From Rubrobacter_A sp965214435 (lineage in GTDB: Bacteria; Actinomycetota; Rubrobacteria; Rubrobacterales; Rubrobacteraceae): a stretch of 64,000 nucleotides of DNA. Made by a program: the position numbers and the translations under genes. Of the stretch, positions 17,230-26,027 are shown piece after piece. The first letter of the stretch is position 1, and the number at the start of each line of letters is the position of its first letter. The stretch lies in contig OZ243960.1 in the NCBI GenBank assembly GCA_965214435.1, forward strand, positions 2,542,001 to 2,606,000. The letters are read 5' to 3'. The notes under the pieces are model-generated. The model made no database searches, was not told the DNA's origin, and worked only from the letters and a program-made list of their open reading frames with translations.

Positions 17230-18417
17230 GTGGTCCGCGGCGCGCGCGTAACCGGCGACGTAGAGGAGTTCCGGCTTTCGGGGCTCGCGGTGCTCGGTCA
17301 GAAGACAAAAGATATAGTCCCGAGCCTCGGTCCGGGCATGATCCCGATCATAAACCACGAAGACCTCGACCGGGTAACCGCCGAAACGCTGGTCGCCGCC
17401 GGGGTCGAGGCCGTGGTAAACGCCGCCGGTTCATCGACGGGTTTATATCCGAACCTCGGGCCTTTTATCCTGGCCCGGGCCGGCATCCACATCCTCGACG
17501 GGGTCGGGCCAAAGGTCTTTGACCGGCTGGAGACGGGAGACTGGGTCGAAGTACGCGGCACCGGCCTCTGCAAAAACGGCGAGCTTGTAGCAGCCGGTGA
17601 GCATATAGACCTCGACGCGGCGGAGCGCCGCCTGCGGGAAAACCGTGAAGAGGTCGGCGCGGCTCTAGAGAGTTTCGCGCAGAACACGGTCGAGTTCATG
17701 CGTCACGAGCGGGACATCCTGTTCTCTTCGCTAGACGTCCCGCCACGGCTGGTCCGGGAGATCCGGGGCCGCCACGTCCTCGTCGTGGTCCGGGGCTACG
17801 ACTACCGCCAAGACCTCGCGGCCCTCAAACCATACCTCCACGGCCAGCGGCCGTTTATCATCGGGGTAGATGGCGGGGCCGACGCGGTAATAGAAGCCGG
17901 CTGGCGGCCGGCCCTGATCTTCGGCGATATGGACTCTGTTTCGGATGCGGCGCTGCGGGCCGCGGACTCCGTGCTGGTGCACGGCTACCCGGAGCCTCCG
18001 GATGGCGCCAGCGCGCCGCCGGCTCCCGGCCTGGCGCGGGTGCGCGGCGCGGGGGTCAAGAACGTCGAAGTCCTGCGGGCTCCGGGACTTTCGGAAGACA
18101 TTGGAATCCTGATCGCCGAGCAGTGCGGGGCGGAGCTTATCGTCGCCGTCGGCACCCACGTAGGGCTCGTCGAGTTCCTCGACAAAAAACGCAAGGGCGC
18201 ATCGTCCACTTTCCTGATGCGTCTGAAAGCCGGGGCGCTCCTGGTCGACGCGAAAGGCGTGAGCAAACTCTATCCCCGCCGGGCGTCGGCCGGACAGCTC
18301 GTGGCGCTCGTGGTCGCGGGTCTCGTGGCGGTATCGGCGGTCGTAATCTCCTCCGAGCAGGTAAAAGAAATCTTCGAGTTACTCGCGATAAAGCTCAAGA
18401 TAATACTTGGGTTCTAG
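17230..18417 (+). CDS. steA: SteA-like cytokinetic-ring protein
   Basis: A 395-residue protein with an N-terminal domain related to thiamin pyrophosphokinase-like folds (GVDGGADAVIEAGWRPALIFGDMDSVSD at about residues 215-240) and a C-terminal transmembrane helix (about 360-382, Val/Ala/Leu-rich) followed by a short amphipathic tail. In Corynebacterium glutamicum SteA and SteB form a membrane complex that influences septal cell separation, and the pair lies beside recN as here. The catalytic function is unproven. It starts at GTG 3 bases after recN and ends 3 bases before steB. Confidence 0.85.
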   Translation: MVRGARVTGDVEEFRLSGLAVLGQKTKDIVPSLGPGMIPIINHEDLDRVTAETLVAAGVEAVVNAAGSSTGLYPNLGPFILARAGIHILDGVGPKVFDRLETGDWVEVRGTGLCKNGELVAAGEHIDLDAAERRLRENREEVGAALESFAQNTVEFMRHERDILFSSLDVPPRLVREIRGRHVLVVVRGYDYRQDLAALKPYLHGQRPFIIGVDGGADAVIEAGWRPALIFGDMDSVSDAALRAADSVLVHGYPEPPDGASAPPAPGLARVRGAGVKNVEVLRAPGLSEDIGILIAEQCGAELIVAVGTHVGLVEFLDKKRKGASSTFLMRLKAGALLVDAKGVSKLYPRRASAGQLVALVVAGLVAVSAVVISSEQVKEIFELLAIKLKIILGF

Positions 18418-18420
18418 CCG

Positions 18421-19239
18421 GTGCCGGACCTCCGCTACCACCTGATCTCCCTTATATCCGTGTTTCTGGCGCTGGCCGTCGGGGTGCTGCTCGGTACCGC
18501 CATCGCCGACCGCGGCGTGCGAGACGCCCAGATACAAGACATCCGCAACGACCTCGAAAGCCAGCGGGAGTTGATCTCCGAGCGGGATGAAAACATAAGC
18601 GAGCTTCAGCAGCAACTCTCCGCGAACGAAGCCGTGATTCAGGGCATGTCAGAGACCGTTATCTCCGAACGCCTCACCGGACAGAGCGTCGCTCTGGTCT
18701 CAGGACCCTGGGTAGACGAAAACGTAGCCCAGGCCGTCCAGCGCTCGCTGTCGGCCGCAGGAGCCGACGTGGTCAACGTCGTAGAACTGCCAGAGATCGA
18801 CGACCCGCCGGAAGGAAGAAACCCGGAAGCCACCTCGGATTACGTGGAAACGGCCCGGGATCTCGTAATCCCCCAAAACACCGCGGGCCTGAGAACCACG
18901 GGCGGCAACTTCCTCGACCTGGACGTGATCGTCTTTCTCGGTGGCGGAGAACCCCCGCCCGAAACCCCCGAAAACGTTACGGACCTCGTAAACACCGCCG
19001 AAAGCCGGATGTTCGAGGTCTGGTCGCAGGTCGCCGGACTCCGCGTAGTAACGGCCGAGGCCGCCGCCGGAGACTACTCGCAGATACCCTTCTTTACCGA
19101 AGAGAACCTGCCCTCGATAGACAACGTCGACAGCCCCGCAGGACGCGCGGGCCTGGTATTGCTGATCTCCGGCGATACCAGCGGCGCTTACGGAATCAAA
19201 CCGACCGCCTCTGCACCGTTCCCTCCGGCCCCGAGCTAA
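18421..19239 (+). CDS. steB: SteB / MctB-like membrane protein
   Basis: A 272-residue protein with one N-terminal transmembrane helix (YHLISLISVFLALAVGVLLG at about 5-24), then a coiled coil (about 35-70) and a periplasmic domain. Homologues are annotated either as SteB, the SteA partner, or as the mycobacterial copper-related MctB (Rv1698). Position right after steA favours the SteB role. No metal ligands (Cys/His clusters) are visible in the mature domain. From here to about 20.1 kb the coding strand becomes strongly C-rich. Confidence 0.82.
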   Translation: MPDLRYHLISLISVFLALAVGVLLGTAIADRGVRDAQIQDIRNDLESQRELISERDENISELQQQLSANEAVIQGMSETVISERLTGQSVALVSGPWVDENVAQAVQRSLSAAGADVVNVVELPEIDDPPEGRNPEATSDYVETARDLVIPQNTAGLRTTGGNFLDLDVIVFLGGGEPPPETPENVTDLVNTAESRMFEVWSQVAGLRVVTAEAAAGDYSQIPFFTEENLPSIDNVDSPAGRAGLVLLISGDTSGAYGIKPTASAPFPPAPS

Positions 19240-19254
19240 CTTTAACCTCCTACC

Positions 19255-19971
19255 CTGGCTACTCCGGCTACAGCCATCGTTCCGGCCCGCAACGAGGCCG
19301 CCCGCTTGCCGGAAACTCTCGCCGCCCTCGCCAAAGTCCCGGATGTTACCCGCGTCATCGTCGTCGATGACGGCAGCCGCGACGCCACCGCCGAGGTAGC
19401 CCGTTCCTCTGGCGCCCACGTACTCTCCAGAACCGTCCCCGGCCGTCCCCGAGGCAAGGGCCACGCCCTGCTCACCGGGCTCTCCTACCTCCGCGACGAG
19501 CCCGGTAGAGGACCCGTCCTGCTCGCCGACGCCGACCTCGGAGCGACAGCTTCTTCCCTCGGAGGACTTCTCGCCGCCCTCGACGACGATACCCCCGCCG
19601 CTATAGCCGCCTTCCCGGAGAACCTGACTAATCCGGCAAAAGGTCCGGCTGGCGGCCTCGGTCTGGTCAAGGGCTACGCCCGCCGGGCCATCGCCCGCCG
19701 CAATACTCTGGACTTTGTACCTACGGAACCTCTCTCCGGGCAGCGGGCACTGCTCCCTTCCGCCGTCGATGCGCTCCCCGGCATCGCGCCAGGCTTCGGG
19801 GCCGAAGTCGGCATGACCCTCGACCTGCTTTCCGCCGGCATCCGACCCGTCGAGGTCCCCTTGCCCCTGATCCACCGCCGCACCTCAAAGACCCCCGCCG
19901 GATTTGTCCACCGCGCCCGACAGGGCCTGGACATCCTGAGAGCCTTAAACGGAGCCCGCCTGCCATGGTAG
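19255..19971 (+). CDS. Family 2 glycosyltransferase, probable CTG start
   Basis: A GT-A fold transferase. IVPARNEAARLPETLAAL is the N-terminal strand of the nucleotide site, VIVVDDGSRD follows, and LLADADLG supplies the metal-binding DxD. The in-frame stop at 19243-19245 limits the 5' end. The only codon upstream of the essential IVPARNE strand that is even near-cognate is CTG at 19255. The next TTG (19306) would remove that strand. The gene would then encode 238 residues with a normal N-terminus. No clear Shine-Dalgarno is visible. It lies between steB and a MraY-like enzyme and overlaps the latter by 7 bases, suggesting a lipid-linked glycan pathway. Confidence 0.8.
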   Translation: MATPATAIVPARNEAARLPETLAALAKVPDVTRVIVVDDGSRDATAEVARSSGAHVLSRTVPGRPRGKGHALLTGLSYLRDEPGRGPVLLADADLGATASSLGGLLAALDDDTPAAIAAFPENLTNPAKGPAGGLGLVKGYARRAIARRNTLDFVPTEPLSGQRALLPSAVDALPGIAPGFGAEVGMTLDLLSAGIRPVEVPLPLIHRRTSKTPAGFVHRARQGLDILRALNGARLPW

Positions 19972-20780
19972 CCGTACTACTCTCTGCCGGAGGCGCAGCC
20001 CTGACCCTCCTCTCTCTCGCGATTTTCGGCCACCGCCTCCCCCGGCGTAAAAACCATGCCAACCGCACCATACCAACCTCGACCGGAGTATTATTTATAC
20101 CCATAATACTTTTTACGCTAGGCTTAGCGTCTACCGGGTCTATAGGAGTGGGTCGGGGTGGGATGCTGTTTCTGTTGTATCTGGTGGTGGTTACAGGCGT
20201 AGGCTTTGCGGATGATCTCTGGGGCGGTGGAGATACTCGGGGTTTTAAAGGCCACCTCGGGGCGTTTTTCGGGGGGCGGGTAACGACGGGTTTTGTCAAG
20301 CTGGTGGTATTCGGCCTGGGGGCTCTGGTGGTAGCGGGTGGGATGTACGGTGTGGGCTTTGCGGCCATCTTCGGGGGGGTGATACTGGCTGGTAGTGTGA
20401 ACCTGGCGAACCTGTTCGACGTGCGGCCGGGGCGGGCGATCAAGTTCCTCGGCGTTCCGATCGTGGTGTTGCTCCTGGCAGCTTCCGGCGAGGCGGTGGT
20501 CGCGTTGCCGGTGGCCGGCGCGCTGGCGGGACTATTTTATTTTGACCTCCGGGGGCGTATCATGCTCGGAGATGCGGGCGCCGCGGTGCTCGGGACTCTT
20601 CTCGGGTACCTCGTGATCCTCTGGGAGCCGGGAGTGGTCTGGGTGATTGTCGCTGGTTTTATACTGGGACTAACGGCGGTAGCGGAGTTCTACTCGATCT
20701 CGCGGGTAATAAAGGAGGTAGAAGTATTAAGGAAGCTGGATCTCTTGGGGCGTGGCACTGATGGCCGAGATACTGACTGA
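19965..20780 (+). CDS. MraY/WecA-like polyprenyl-phosphate sugar-phosphate transferase
   Basis: A multi-pass membrane protein of the MraY/WecA family (271 residues). Conserved parts include GVGFADDLWGG with the DD pair, NLANLFDVRPGRA in place of the usual NxxNxxDGxxG, and RIMLGDAGA. It would transfer a sugar phosphate from a nucleotide sugar to a lipid carrier. The specificity is unknown and the altered NLFDVRPG loop makes a normal MraY reaction unlikely. It lies after steA-steB-GT2 and overlaps pyrG. The DNA strand composition flips abruptly inside it at about 20.1 kb. Confidence 0.8.
   Translation: MVAVLLSAGGAALTLLSLAIFGHRLPRRKNHANRTIPTSTGVLFIPIILFTLGLASTGSIGVGRGGMLFLLYLVVVTGVGFADDLWGGGDTRGFKGHLGAFFGGRVTTGFVKLVVFGLGALVVAGGMYGVGFAAIFGGVILAGSVNLANLFDVRPGRAIKFLGVPIVVLLLAASGEAVVALPVAGALAGLFYFDLRGRIMLGDAGAAVLGTLLGYLVILWEPGVVWVIVAGFILGLTAVAEFYSISRVIKEVEVLRKLDLLGRGTDGRDTD
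20087..20110. repeat. AT-rich perfect inverted repeat at a strand-composition switch
   Basis: AGTATTAT (20087-20094) and ATAATACT (20103-20110) are perfect reverse complements separated by 8 bases, inside a coding region of GC-rich DNA. To the left the plus strand is C-rich and to the right it is G-rich. The function is unknown. The element could be coincidental, since ATAATA encodes Ile-Ile here. Confidence 0.6.
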
Positions 20781-22497
20781 GTCGACGACCAAATATATCT
20801 TTGTAACCGGCGGGGTAGTCTCCTCTATCGGCAAGGGAACGAGTGCTGCGGCCCTCGGAATGCTCCTCAAAAACCGGGGATACAGGGTAATGTTGCAGAA
20901 GTTCGACCCGTACATAAACGTAGACCCCGGCACCATGAATCCCTACCAGCACGGTGAAGTCTTTGTGACCGAAGACGGGGCCGAGACTGACCTCGACCTC
21001 GGCCACTACGAGCGCTTCCTGGACGAGAACCTGGGTAAGCTCTCCAACGTTACCACCGGCAGCATCTACTGGTCGGTCATAGAGCGTGAGCGGCGGGGGG
21101 ACTACCTCGGGGCGACCGTGCAGGTGATACCGCACATAACCAATGAGATCAAGAACCGCATCGGCCGTCTCGGGCAGGACAACGACATCGTTATAACCGA
21201 GATAGGCGGCACTGTCGGCGACATCGAGAGCTTACCGTTTCTGGAGGCTATCCGGCAGTTCCGCAACGACGTCGGACGGCGCAACGTGCTCTATGTCCAC
21301 GTCTCCTACGTGCCGTACATCGAAGCCGCCGGAGAGCTAAAAAGCAAGCCGACCCAGCACTCGGCGCAGCGGTTACGGGAGATCGGCATCTCGCCGGACG
21401 TCCTGATCTGCCGGGCCGACCGGCCGATAGGAGAGGACATTCGGCGCAAGATCTCCCTGTTCGCCGACACCGAACTCGATTCCGTGATACCGGCCGAGAA
21501 CGCCCCTACGCTCTACGACATACCCCTCAAGCTGCACGAGGCCGGTCTGGACGCCCTGGTTCTGGACAAGCTCGGGCTACCGGCTCCGGCGGCGCAGCTA
21601 GAAGAGTGGCGCAACCTGGTAACGCGGATGCTCGGGGCGGAGGAGAGGGTCCGGGTTGCCATAGTGGGCAAGTACGTAAAGCTACACGACGCATACCTCT
21701 CGGTCGTCGAGGCTTTCGGTCATGCCGGGGCCGCCCACGACGTGAAGGTGGATCTCGACTGGGTAGACGCCGAAGACCTTACCGATGAGGAGGCTACGCG
21801 GGAACGGCTCGGGGAGGCGGACGGGGTGATCGTGGTCGGCGGCTTCGGCAACCGGGGCACGGAAGGTAAGATCCGGGCCTGCCGCTACGCCCGGGAGAGC
21901 AGGACACCGTACCTCGGGCTCTGTCTCGGGATGCAGATAGCCGTGATCGAGTACGCCCGCAACGTCGCGGGACTTGAAGGGGCGAACTCCACGGAGTTCG
22001 ACGAAGACACCCCATATCCGGTCATTGACATTATGGCGGATCAGGTCGGGGTAGAGATGGGCGGCACGATGCGCCTCGGCCGCTGGCCGTGCAGACTCGC
22101 GCCGGGCACCCTGGCCTCCGAAGCCTACGACGGCACCGACCTCGTGTACGAACGCCACCGCCACCGCTACGAGGTGAACAACGATTACCGGAAGGCGCTC
22201 TCGGAAGCCGGGATGGTCTGGAGTGGCACGTCCCCCACCGATGGCCGACTCGTCGAGATCGCCGAGCTAGACCGCACGGATCACCCGTTCTTTGTCGGGA
22301 GCCAGTTCCACCCTGAACTCAAGAGCCGGCCACTGCGGCCGCACCCCCTGTTCGACGGTTTCGTCCGGGCCTGTAAAAACGCCCGGGAAGCCGGACCCGG
22401 AGACGAGCCGGATTTCGAACACCCCGACGGACAACCGGAAGACGGGCCGGACAGAGCCGGTTCCCCCGAAGCTTCGGGAGAGCGGACCGTCCGCTAA
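20761..22497 (+). CDS. pyrG: CTP synthase
   Basis: ATP-dependent amination of UTP to CTP using glutamine. The synthase domain begins KYIFVTGGVVSSIGKGTSAA, and the glutaminase domain has the nucleophile in YLGLCLGMQ with the His/Glu pair near SQFHPELKSRP. The chosen start ATG 20761 gives 578 residues, with a GTG three codons earlier as an alternative. The C-terminus carries about 40 extra acidic and Pro-rich residues beyond the glutaminase fold. It overlaps the upstream gene by 20 bases. Confidence 0.97.
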   Translation: MAEILTESTTKYIFVTGGVVSSIGKGTSAAALGMLLKNRGYRVMLQKFDPYINVDPGTMNPYQHGEVFVTEDGAETDLDLGHYERFLDENLGKLSNVTTGSIYWSVIERERRGDYLGATVQVIPHITNEIKNRIGRLGQDNDIVITEIGGTVGDIESLPFLEAIRQFRNDVGRRNVLYVHVSYVPYIEAAGELKSKPTQHSAQRLREIGISPDVLICRADRPIGEDIRRKISLFADTELDSVIPAENAPTLYDIPLKLHEAGLDALVLDKLGLPAPAAQLEEWRNLVTRMLGAEERVRVAIVGKYVKLHDAYLSVVEAFGHAGAAHDVKVDLDWVDAEDLTDEEATRERLGEADGVIVVGGFGNRGTEGKIRACRYARESRTPYLGLCLGMQIAVIEYARNVAGLEGANSTEFDEDTPYPVIDIMADQVGVEMGGTMRLGRWPCRLAPGTLASEAYDGTDLVYERHRHRYEVNNDYRKALSEAGMVWSGTSPTDGRLVEIAELDRTDHPFFVGSQFHPELKSRPLRPHPLFDGFVRACKNAREAGPGDEPDFEHPDGQPEDGPDRAGSPEASGERTVR

Positions 22498-22499
22498 GG

Positions 22500-23102
22500 T
22501 TGGATGTCGAGGCTACCCCGCAGCGTCCCGTGCGGCTCGCAGTGCGGCCTGCACAGCCTGTAGAGACTCCGCCGGCCTCCCGCCGGCACTGCAGGGTTGC
22601 GCTGCTCCCCGGGGAGCCGCCCGGTACCGTGTTTACCCGAAGTGCGGGCTCAATCTACGTGGAGGCTATTCTGTGGGGCCGGGACGGAGAGGCTGTGGGT
22701 TTCGGGGCGTTGCCGGACTTTGGCGATGCGCGGTCTTACCTGGTCGAAAGCGACTCGCCGACCCCCGGGAAGCAGATCTTAGAAGGTGAGATCCGGGCTC
22801 TGTCGGAGCCCGCTCTCCGGTCGGCCCTCGACGCCCTCATGCGCCATCTGACCACCGGAGCCGCGCTCTCGGAAGCGGTGCTTGAGACCCGGGCCGAGCG
22901 CCGGGCTCCCGTAACCGTGGCCCCCGCTACAGCCGTCGGGGCGCTGGCCCGCGACTTCTACGAGGCCGGGCGGCGGGTCCGGTTGTCCGGTTGCTGGTCG
23001 CCGCTACCCGCCGGCGCCGACATTGCGGTCGGAGTAGAAGGCGCGGAGGCCGAGATAGAGCGTCTTCTGCTCGAACATCCGGCGTGGGAAATCCTCCGCT
23101 GA
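22500..23102 (+). CDS. Hypothetical protein between pyrG and the DUF3866 gene
   Basis: A 200-residue protein that I do not recognise. It starts at TTG 3 bases after pyrG and its TGA lies at the start of the next gene. No transmembrane helix, signal peptide or metal cluster is seen, and no Nudix box. An N-terminal Arg/Pro-rich stretch leads into alternating strand-like segments (GSIYVEAILWGRDGEAVGFGALPD) and a C-terminal alpha/beta part ending in EIERLLLEHPAWEILR. Codon use matches its neighbours, so it is probably a real gene. It could take part in the same process as the DUF3866 protein, but nothing shows this. Confidence 0.65.
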   Translation: MDVEATPQRPVRLAVRPAQPVETPPASRRHCRVALLPGEPPGTVFTRSAGSIYVEAILWGRDGEAVGFGALPDFGDARSYLVESDSPTPGKQILEGEIRALSEPALRSALDALMRHLTTGAALSEAVLETRAERRAPVTVAPATAVGALARDFYEAGRRVRLSGCWSPLPAGADIAVGVEGAEAEIERLLLEHPAWEILR

Positions 23103-23116
23103 GCGCCACCCCGGTC

Positions 23117-24133
23117 TTGCGGCAGGCGCGGGTACTGCGAGTTTCTGGCCCTGCTACGGATGCCGGAAGCGTGGACTTGGAGTTGCGGTTGCTAGGTGGT
23201 CCGCTCTCGGGCTCGGTCTTCCCTGGCAAGCTCTACGAGGGTCCGGCGCCCAAACCGGGCGCGGTGGTCACGGTCAATACGCTCGGTATCGAGATGGGCC
23301 TCGGGACCGGAGGCGTAGCCATCGTGCTGCCGGAACCGGGAGGTGAGGCTCCTGCAAACGAGAACCACTTCGTGAAACTCCCGTATACCCCGCTGCAACT
23401 TACGGCCGAGCCACCGCCGCAGGCGGAGAGCCTCGAAGGTGTACCGGTCATGGTCCTACCGCTACACTCTCACCTGGCGCCCGCCGCGTGCGCGGCGGCG
23501 GACCTGCGGCCCGGGTGCCGGGTATGTTTCGTCCAGCAAGAGGGCGGGGCGCTACCGGTGAAGTTCTCGCTAGCCGTCCGGGAGCTAGATGAAAAAGGAC
23601 TGCTCCATAAGGTCATCTCCTCCGGCAACTGCTACGGGGGGGACTTCGAGGCCTCTAACATCTACTCGGGGCTACTGGCCGCGGCTTCCCCGGCGGTGGC
23701 GGCGGACGGGGTGATCTGTGGCATCGGCCCCGGCGTGGTCGGTACGGCCTCGCGCTACGGCCACGGGGGGATGTCCGTGGCCCTCGCCCTGAACGCGGCC
23801 TGTGCTCTCGGCGGAGAACCGGTTCTCGCGCCCCGAATTTCGGGCGCCGAACCGCGGGAGCGGCACCGCGGCCTCTCGCACCACTCGCGGGCGGCTTTAA
23901 CGGGTGCTCTGGCTGCCTGCCGGGTCGCTATCCCGGAGTCGGCTCAGGGCGTCCAACTTGGCAAGGTCCCCGGTCGGCATGATTACGTCCGGGTCTATTA
24001 CGGGGCGGCTGGATTAGAGGAGCGCTTCGGGGTAACCTTCCAGAGTATGGGCCGAGGATATGATCAGGACCCCGTCTTTTTCGACGCTGCGGCGGCGGCC
24101 GTCGCCCTGGCTTTCGGGGAGACCGGCTCTTGA
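23117..24133 (+). CDS. DUF3866 family protein
   Basis: A conserved actinobacterial protein of unknown function that resembles DUF3866. It has an N-terminal beta-rich part (LGGPLSGSVFPGKLYEGPAPKPGAVV region), then GIEMGLGTGGVAIVLP, and a Gly-rich segment ICGIGPGVVGTASRYGHGGM followed by SHHSRAALTG. The start is ambiguous: TTG 23117 is used here (338 residues), GTG 23084 and CTG 23099 are alternatives, and the CTG would overlap the upstream TGA as CTGA. The 3' end overlaps the ald TTG by 4 bases. Confidence 0.75.
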   Translation: MRQARVLRVSGPATDAGSVDLELRLLGGPLSGSVFPGKLYEGPAPKPGAVVTVNTLGIEMGLGTGGVAIVLPEPGGEAPANENHFVKLPYTPLQLTAEPPPQAESLEGVPVMVLPLHSHLAPAACAAADLRPGCRVCFVQQEGGALPVKFSLAVRELDEKGLLHKVISSGNCYGGDFEASNIYSGLLAAASPAVAADGVICGIGPGVVGTASRYGHGGMSVALALNAACALGGEPVLAPRISGAEPRERHRGLSHHSRAALTGALAACRVAIPESAQGVQLGKVPGRHDYVRVYYGAAGLEERFGVTFQSMGRGYDQDPVFFDAAAAAVALAFGETGS

Positions 24134-25263
24134 GGATCGGGGTCGTCCGGGAGCTTTCGCCCGGGGAGAGCCGGGTAGCGTTGACCCCGCACGCGGTGTA
24201 CGAGCTTACGCGGGCCGGCCACCGGGTAGTGGTCGAGCGGGGTGCCGGGGAAGGCTCCGCCATACCGGATGAGGATTACTCGGCGGCCGGCGCCCAAATG
24301 GTGGGCGAGCCGGAGCAGGTCTATGCGGGGTCGGAGTTGCTCGCGAAGGTCTATGGTCCCGTGCCCGAGGAGTATAAGTTTCTCCGGCGCGGTTTGATCC
24401 TCTTCGCTTTTCTCTCGCTGCCGGTTAACAAAGACCTCACGGACGCGCTGCTCGGGGCGCGGTGTACAGCGTTCGCCTCGGAGACCGTTCAGGACGCGGC
24501 GGGCCGGCTACCGTTGCTCGCGCCGATGAGCGAGATCGCCGGTCGGCTCGTACCCCAGATCGGGGCTCATTACCTCCAGCGTCCGGCCGGTGGCCGCGGC
24601 ATACTCCTCGGCGGCTCGACCGGGGTCCGCTCCGGCAGGGTCGTCATCCTCGGGGCCGGTATCGTGGGCTCCGGGGCCGCCCGGGTCGCAAGCGGCCTCG
24701 GAGCCGACACCGTCGTGATCGACCGGGACCTCGACCGGCTCCGGCGTCTCGAAGAAGCCCGCATACCCGGCGTGCGCACGCTCGCGGCAACGAGCCTCGG
24801 CATCCGGGACGCGGCACTCTGGACGGACCTCCTGATCGGGGCTATCTTCGTCGTCGGGGTGAAGACGCCGCACCTGGTAGACCGGGATACGGTCCACGCC
24901 ATGAAGCCCGACAGCGTCATAGTAGACGTCGACGTGGACTACGGTGGCTGTGTAGAGACCTCCCGGCCGACCACGCTCGCCGAACCGACGTTTACCGAGG
25001 GGGGCGTGATTCACTACTGCGTAAAGAACGTGCCGGCCACCGTCCCCCTTACCGCTACCCGCGCTCTCTCCAACGCCCTCCTACCCTACGTGCGGGACGT
25101 CGCGGGCAAGGGACTACTCGATGCCCTGAATTCCAGCGCCGGTCTCCGGCGCGGGGTCGCCCTCGCCGACGGGCGCGTCGTAAGCCCGACGGTCGGCCGC
25201 CAGTACGCCCTGGAGCACCACCCGCTGTCTTCCGTCCTCCCGCTCCACCCGGAGATAGATTGA
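24130..25263 (+). CDS. ald: Alanine dehydrogenase
   Basis: NAD-dependent, reversible oxidative deamination of L-alanine to pyruvate. The N-terminal substrate domain starts MRIGVVRELSPGESRVALTP with the conserved Arg and later Lys (AKVYGPVPEEYKF). A second block, PLLAPMSEIAGR, and the NAD-binding GGSTGVRSGRVVILGAGIVG are clear. The length is 377 residues. The TTG overlaps the previous stop as TTGA, and the TGA overlaps the TTG of scpA the same way. Confidence 0.93.
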   Translation: MRIGVVRELSPGESRVALTPHAVYELTRAGHRVVVERGAGEGSAIPDEDYSAAGAQMVGEPEQVYAGSELLAKVYGPVPEEYKFLRRGLILFAFLSLPVNKDLTDALLGARCTAFASETVQDAAGRLPLLAPMSEIAGRLVPQIGAHYLQRPAGGRGILLGGSTGVRSGRVVILGAGIVGSGAARVASGLGADTVVIDRDLDRLRRLEEARIPGVRTLAATSLGIRDAALWTDLLIGAIFVVGVKTPHLVDRDTVHAMKPDSVIVDVDVDYGGCVETSRPTTLAEPTFTEGGVIHYCVKNVPATVPLTATRALSNALLPYVRDVAGKGLLDALNSSAGLRRGVALADGRVVSPTVGRQYALEHHPLSSVLPLHPEID

Positions 25264-26027
25264 CCCCCACACCCGGTATCCCGTCCGGCAACCCGTCCGG
25301 CAACCACCAGAGCCGGTCCCTCTCCGACTTTACCGTGGAGCTTGAAGTCTACTCCGGCCCGTACGAGTGGCTGCTGGCGCTTATCTTGAAGGATGAGGTG
25401 GAGATCTTTGAGGTGCCGCTCCGCGAGCTGGTCGGCCTCTACCAGGTATCCCGCCCGGAGGACGGGGAAGGGGACCTCGCCCTCGAACGCGACACCGACT
25501 TTGTCGACTCCGCCGCGTCGCTGGTCCTGCTTAAAAGCCGGGCGCTCTCGCCGGACCCGGACCTCAACGATGATGAGGAATCTTCCCCCGTCTCCCCGGA
25601 AGAGCTAGCCGAGCGACTCTCGACGTACCTCAAAATTCAGCGGTCCGCCGGGGTCCTCAAAGAGCGCTTTGCCGCCAACGCCGGCTACTATCCATCGGAC
25701 CACGCCCCACCGCCCCGCCCGAGAGAGCTTGCCATCAGCAGAAAGCGGCTCGCGGACGCCGCCCGCCGGACGTTCTCCCGCCACGCCGAACCGGCGACCC
25801 GGCACCTTGGCCCTATAACGGTCACCGTCCAGGAGCTGGTAACCCTGATACGGGCCTCCCTCTCCCGCTCGACCGGCCCACTATCCTTTGAAGACCTTAC
25901 CCGCGACATGGACCGCCTGCGCGCCGCCGTAACCTTTGCCGCCGCACTCTCGCTCGCCAACGAGGGCCGCCTCCGCCTCTCTCAACAAGAACCCTTTGGA
26001 CCACTGGCCCTGGAGCCCGTCTCTTGA
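25260..26027 (+). CDS. scpA: Segregation and condensation protein A
   Basis: The kleisin subunit of the SMC-ScpAB condensin. The N-terminal domain FTVELEVYSGPYEWLLALILKDEVEIFEVPL binds the SMC neck and the C-terminal winged helix (about residues 185-250) binds the SMC cap. The start is TTG 25260, with GGAG five bases upstream, overlapping the ald stop as TTGA. The frame is open far upstream, but that extension is ald antisense-like noise in another frame. The length is 255 residues, overlapping scpB by 4 bases. Confidence 0.92.
   Translation: MTPTPGIPSGNPSGNHQSRSLSDFTVELEVYSGPYEWLLALILKDEVEIFEVPLRELVGLYQVSRPEDGEGDLALERDTDFVDSAASLVLLKSRALSPDPDLNDDEESSPVSPEELAERLSTYLKIQRSAGVLKERFAANAGYYPSDHAPPPRPRELAISRKRLADAARRTFSRHAEPATRHLGPITVTVQELVTLIRASLSRSTGPLSFEDLTRDMDRLRAAVTFAAALSLANEGRLRLSQQEPFGPLALEPVS

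Noticed and set aside
18700..19875. A 391-residue open frame antisense to steB and the glycosyltransferase
   Set aside because: Low-complexity Gly-rich translation created by the C-rich strand; no motif.
24462..25259. Upstream extension of scpA over ald
   Set aside because: Arg/Pro-rich translation inside ald; TTG 25260 has its own ribosome site and a family-like N-terminus.
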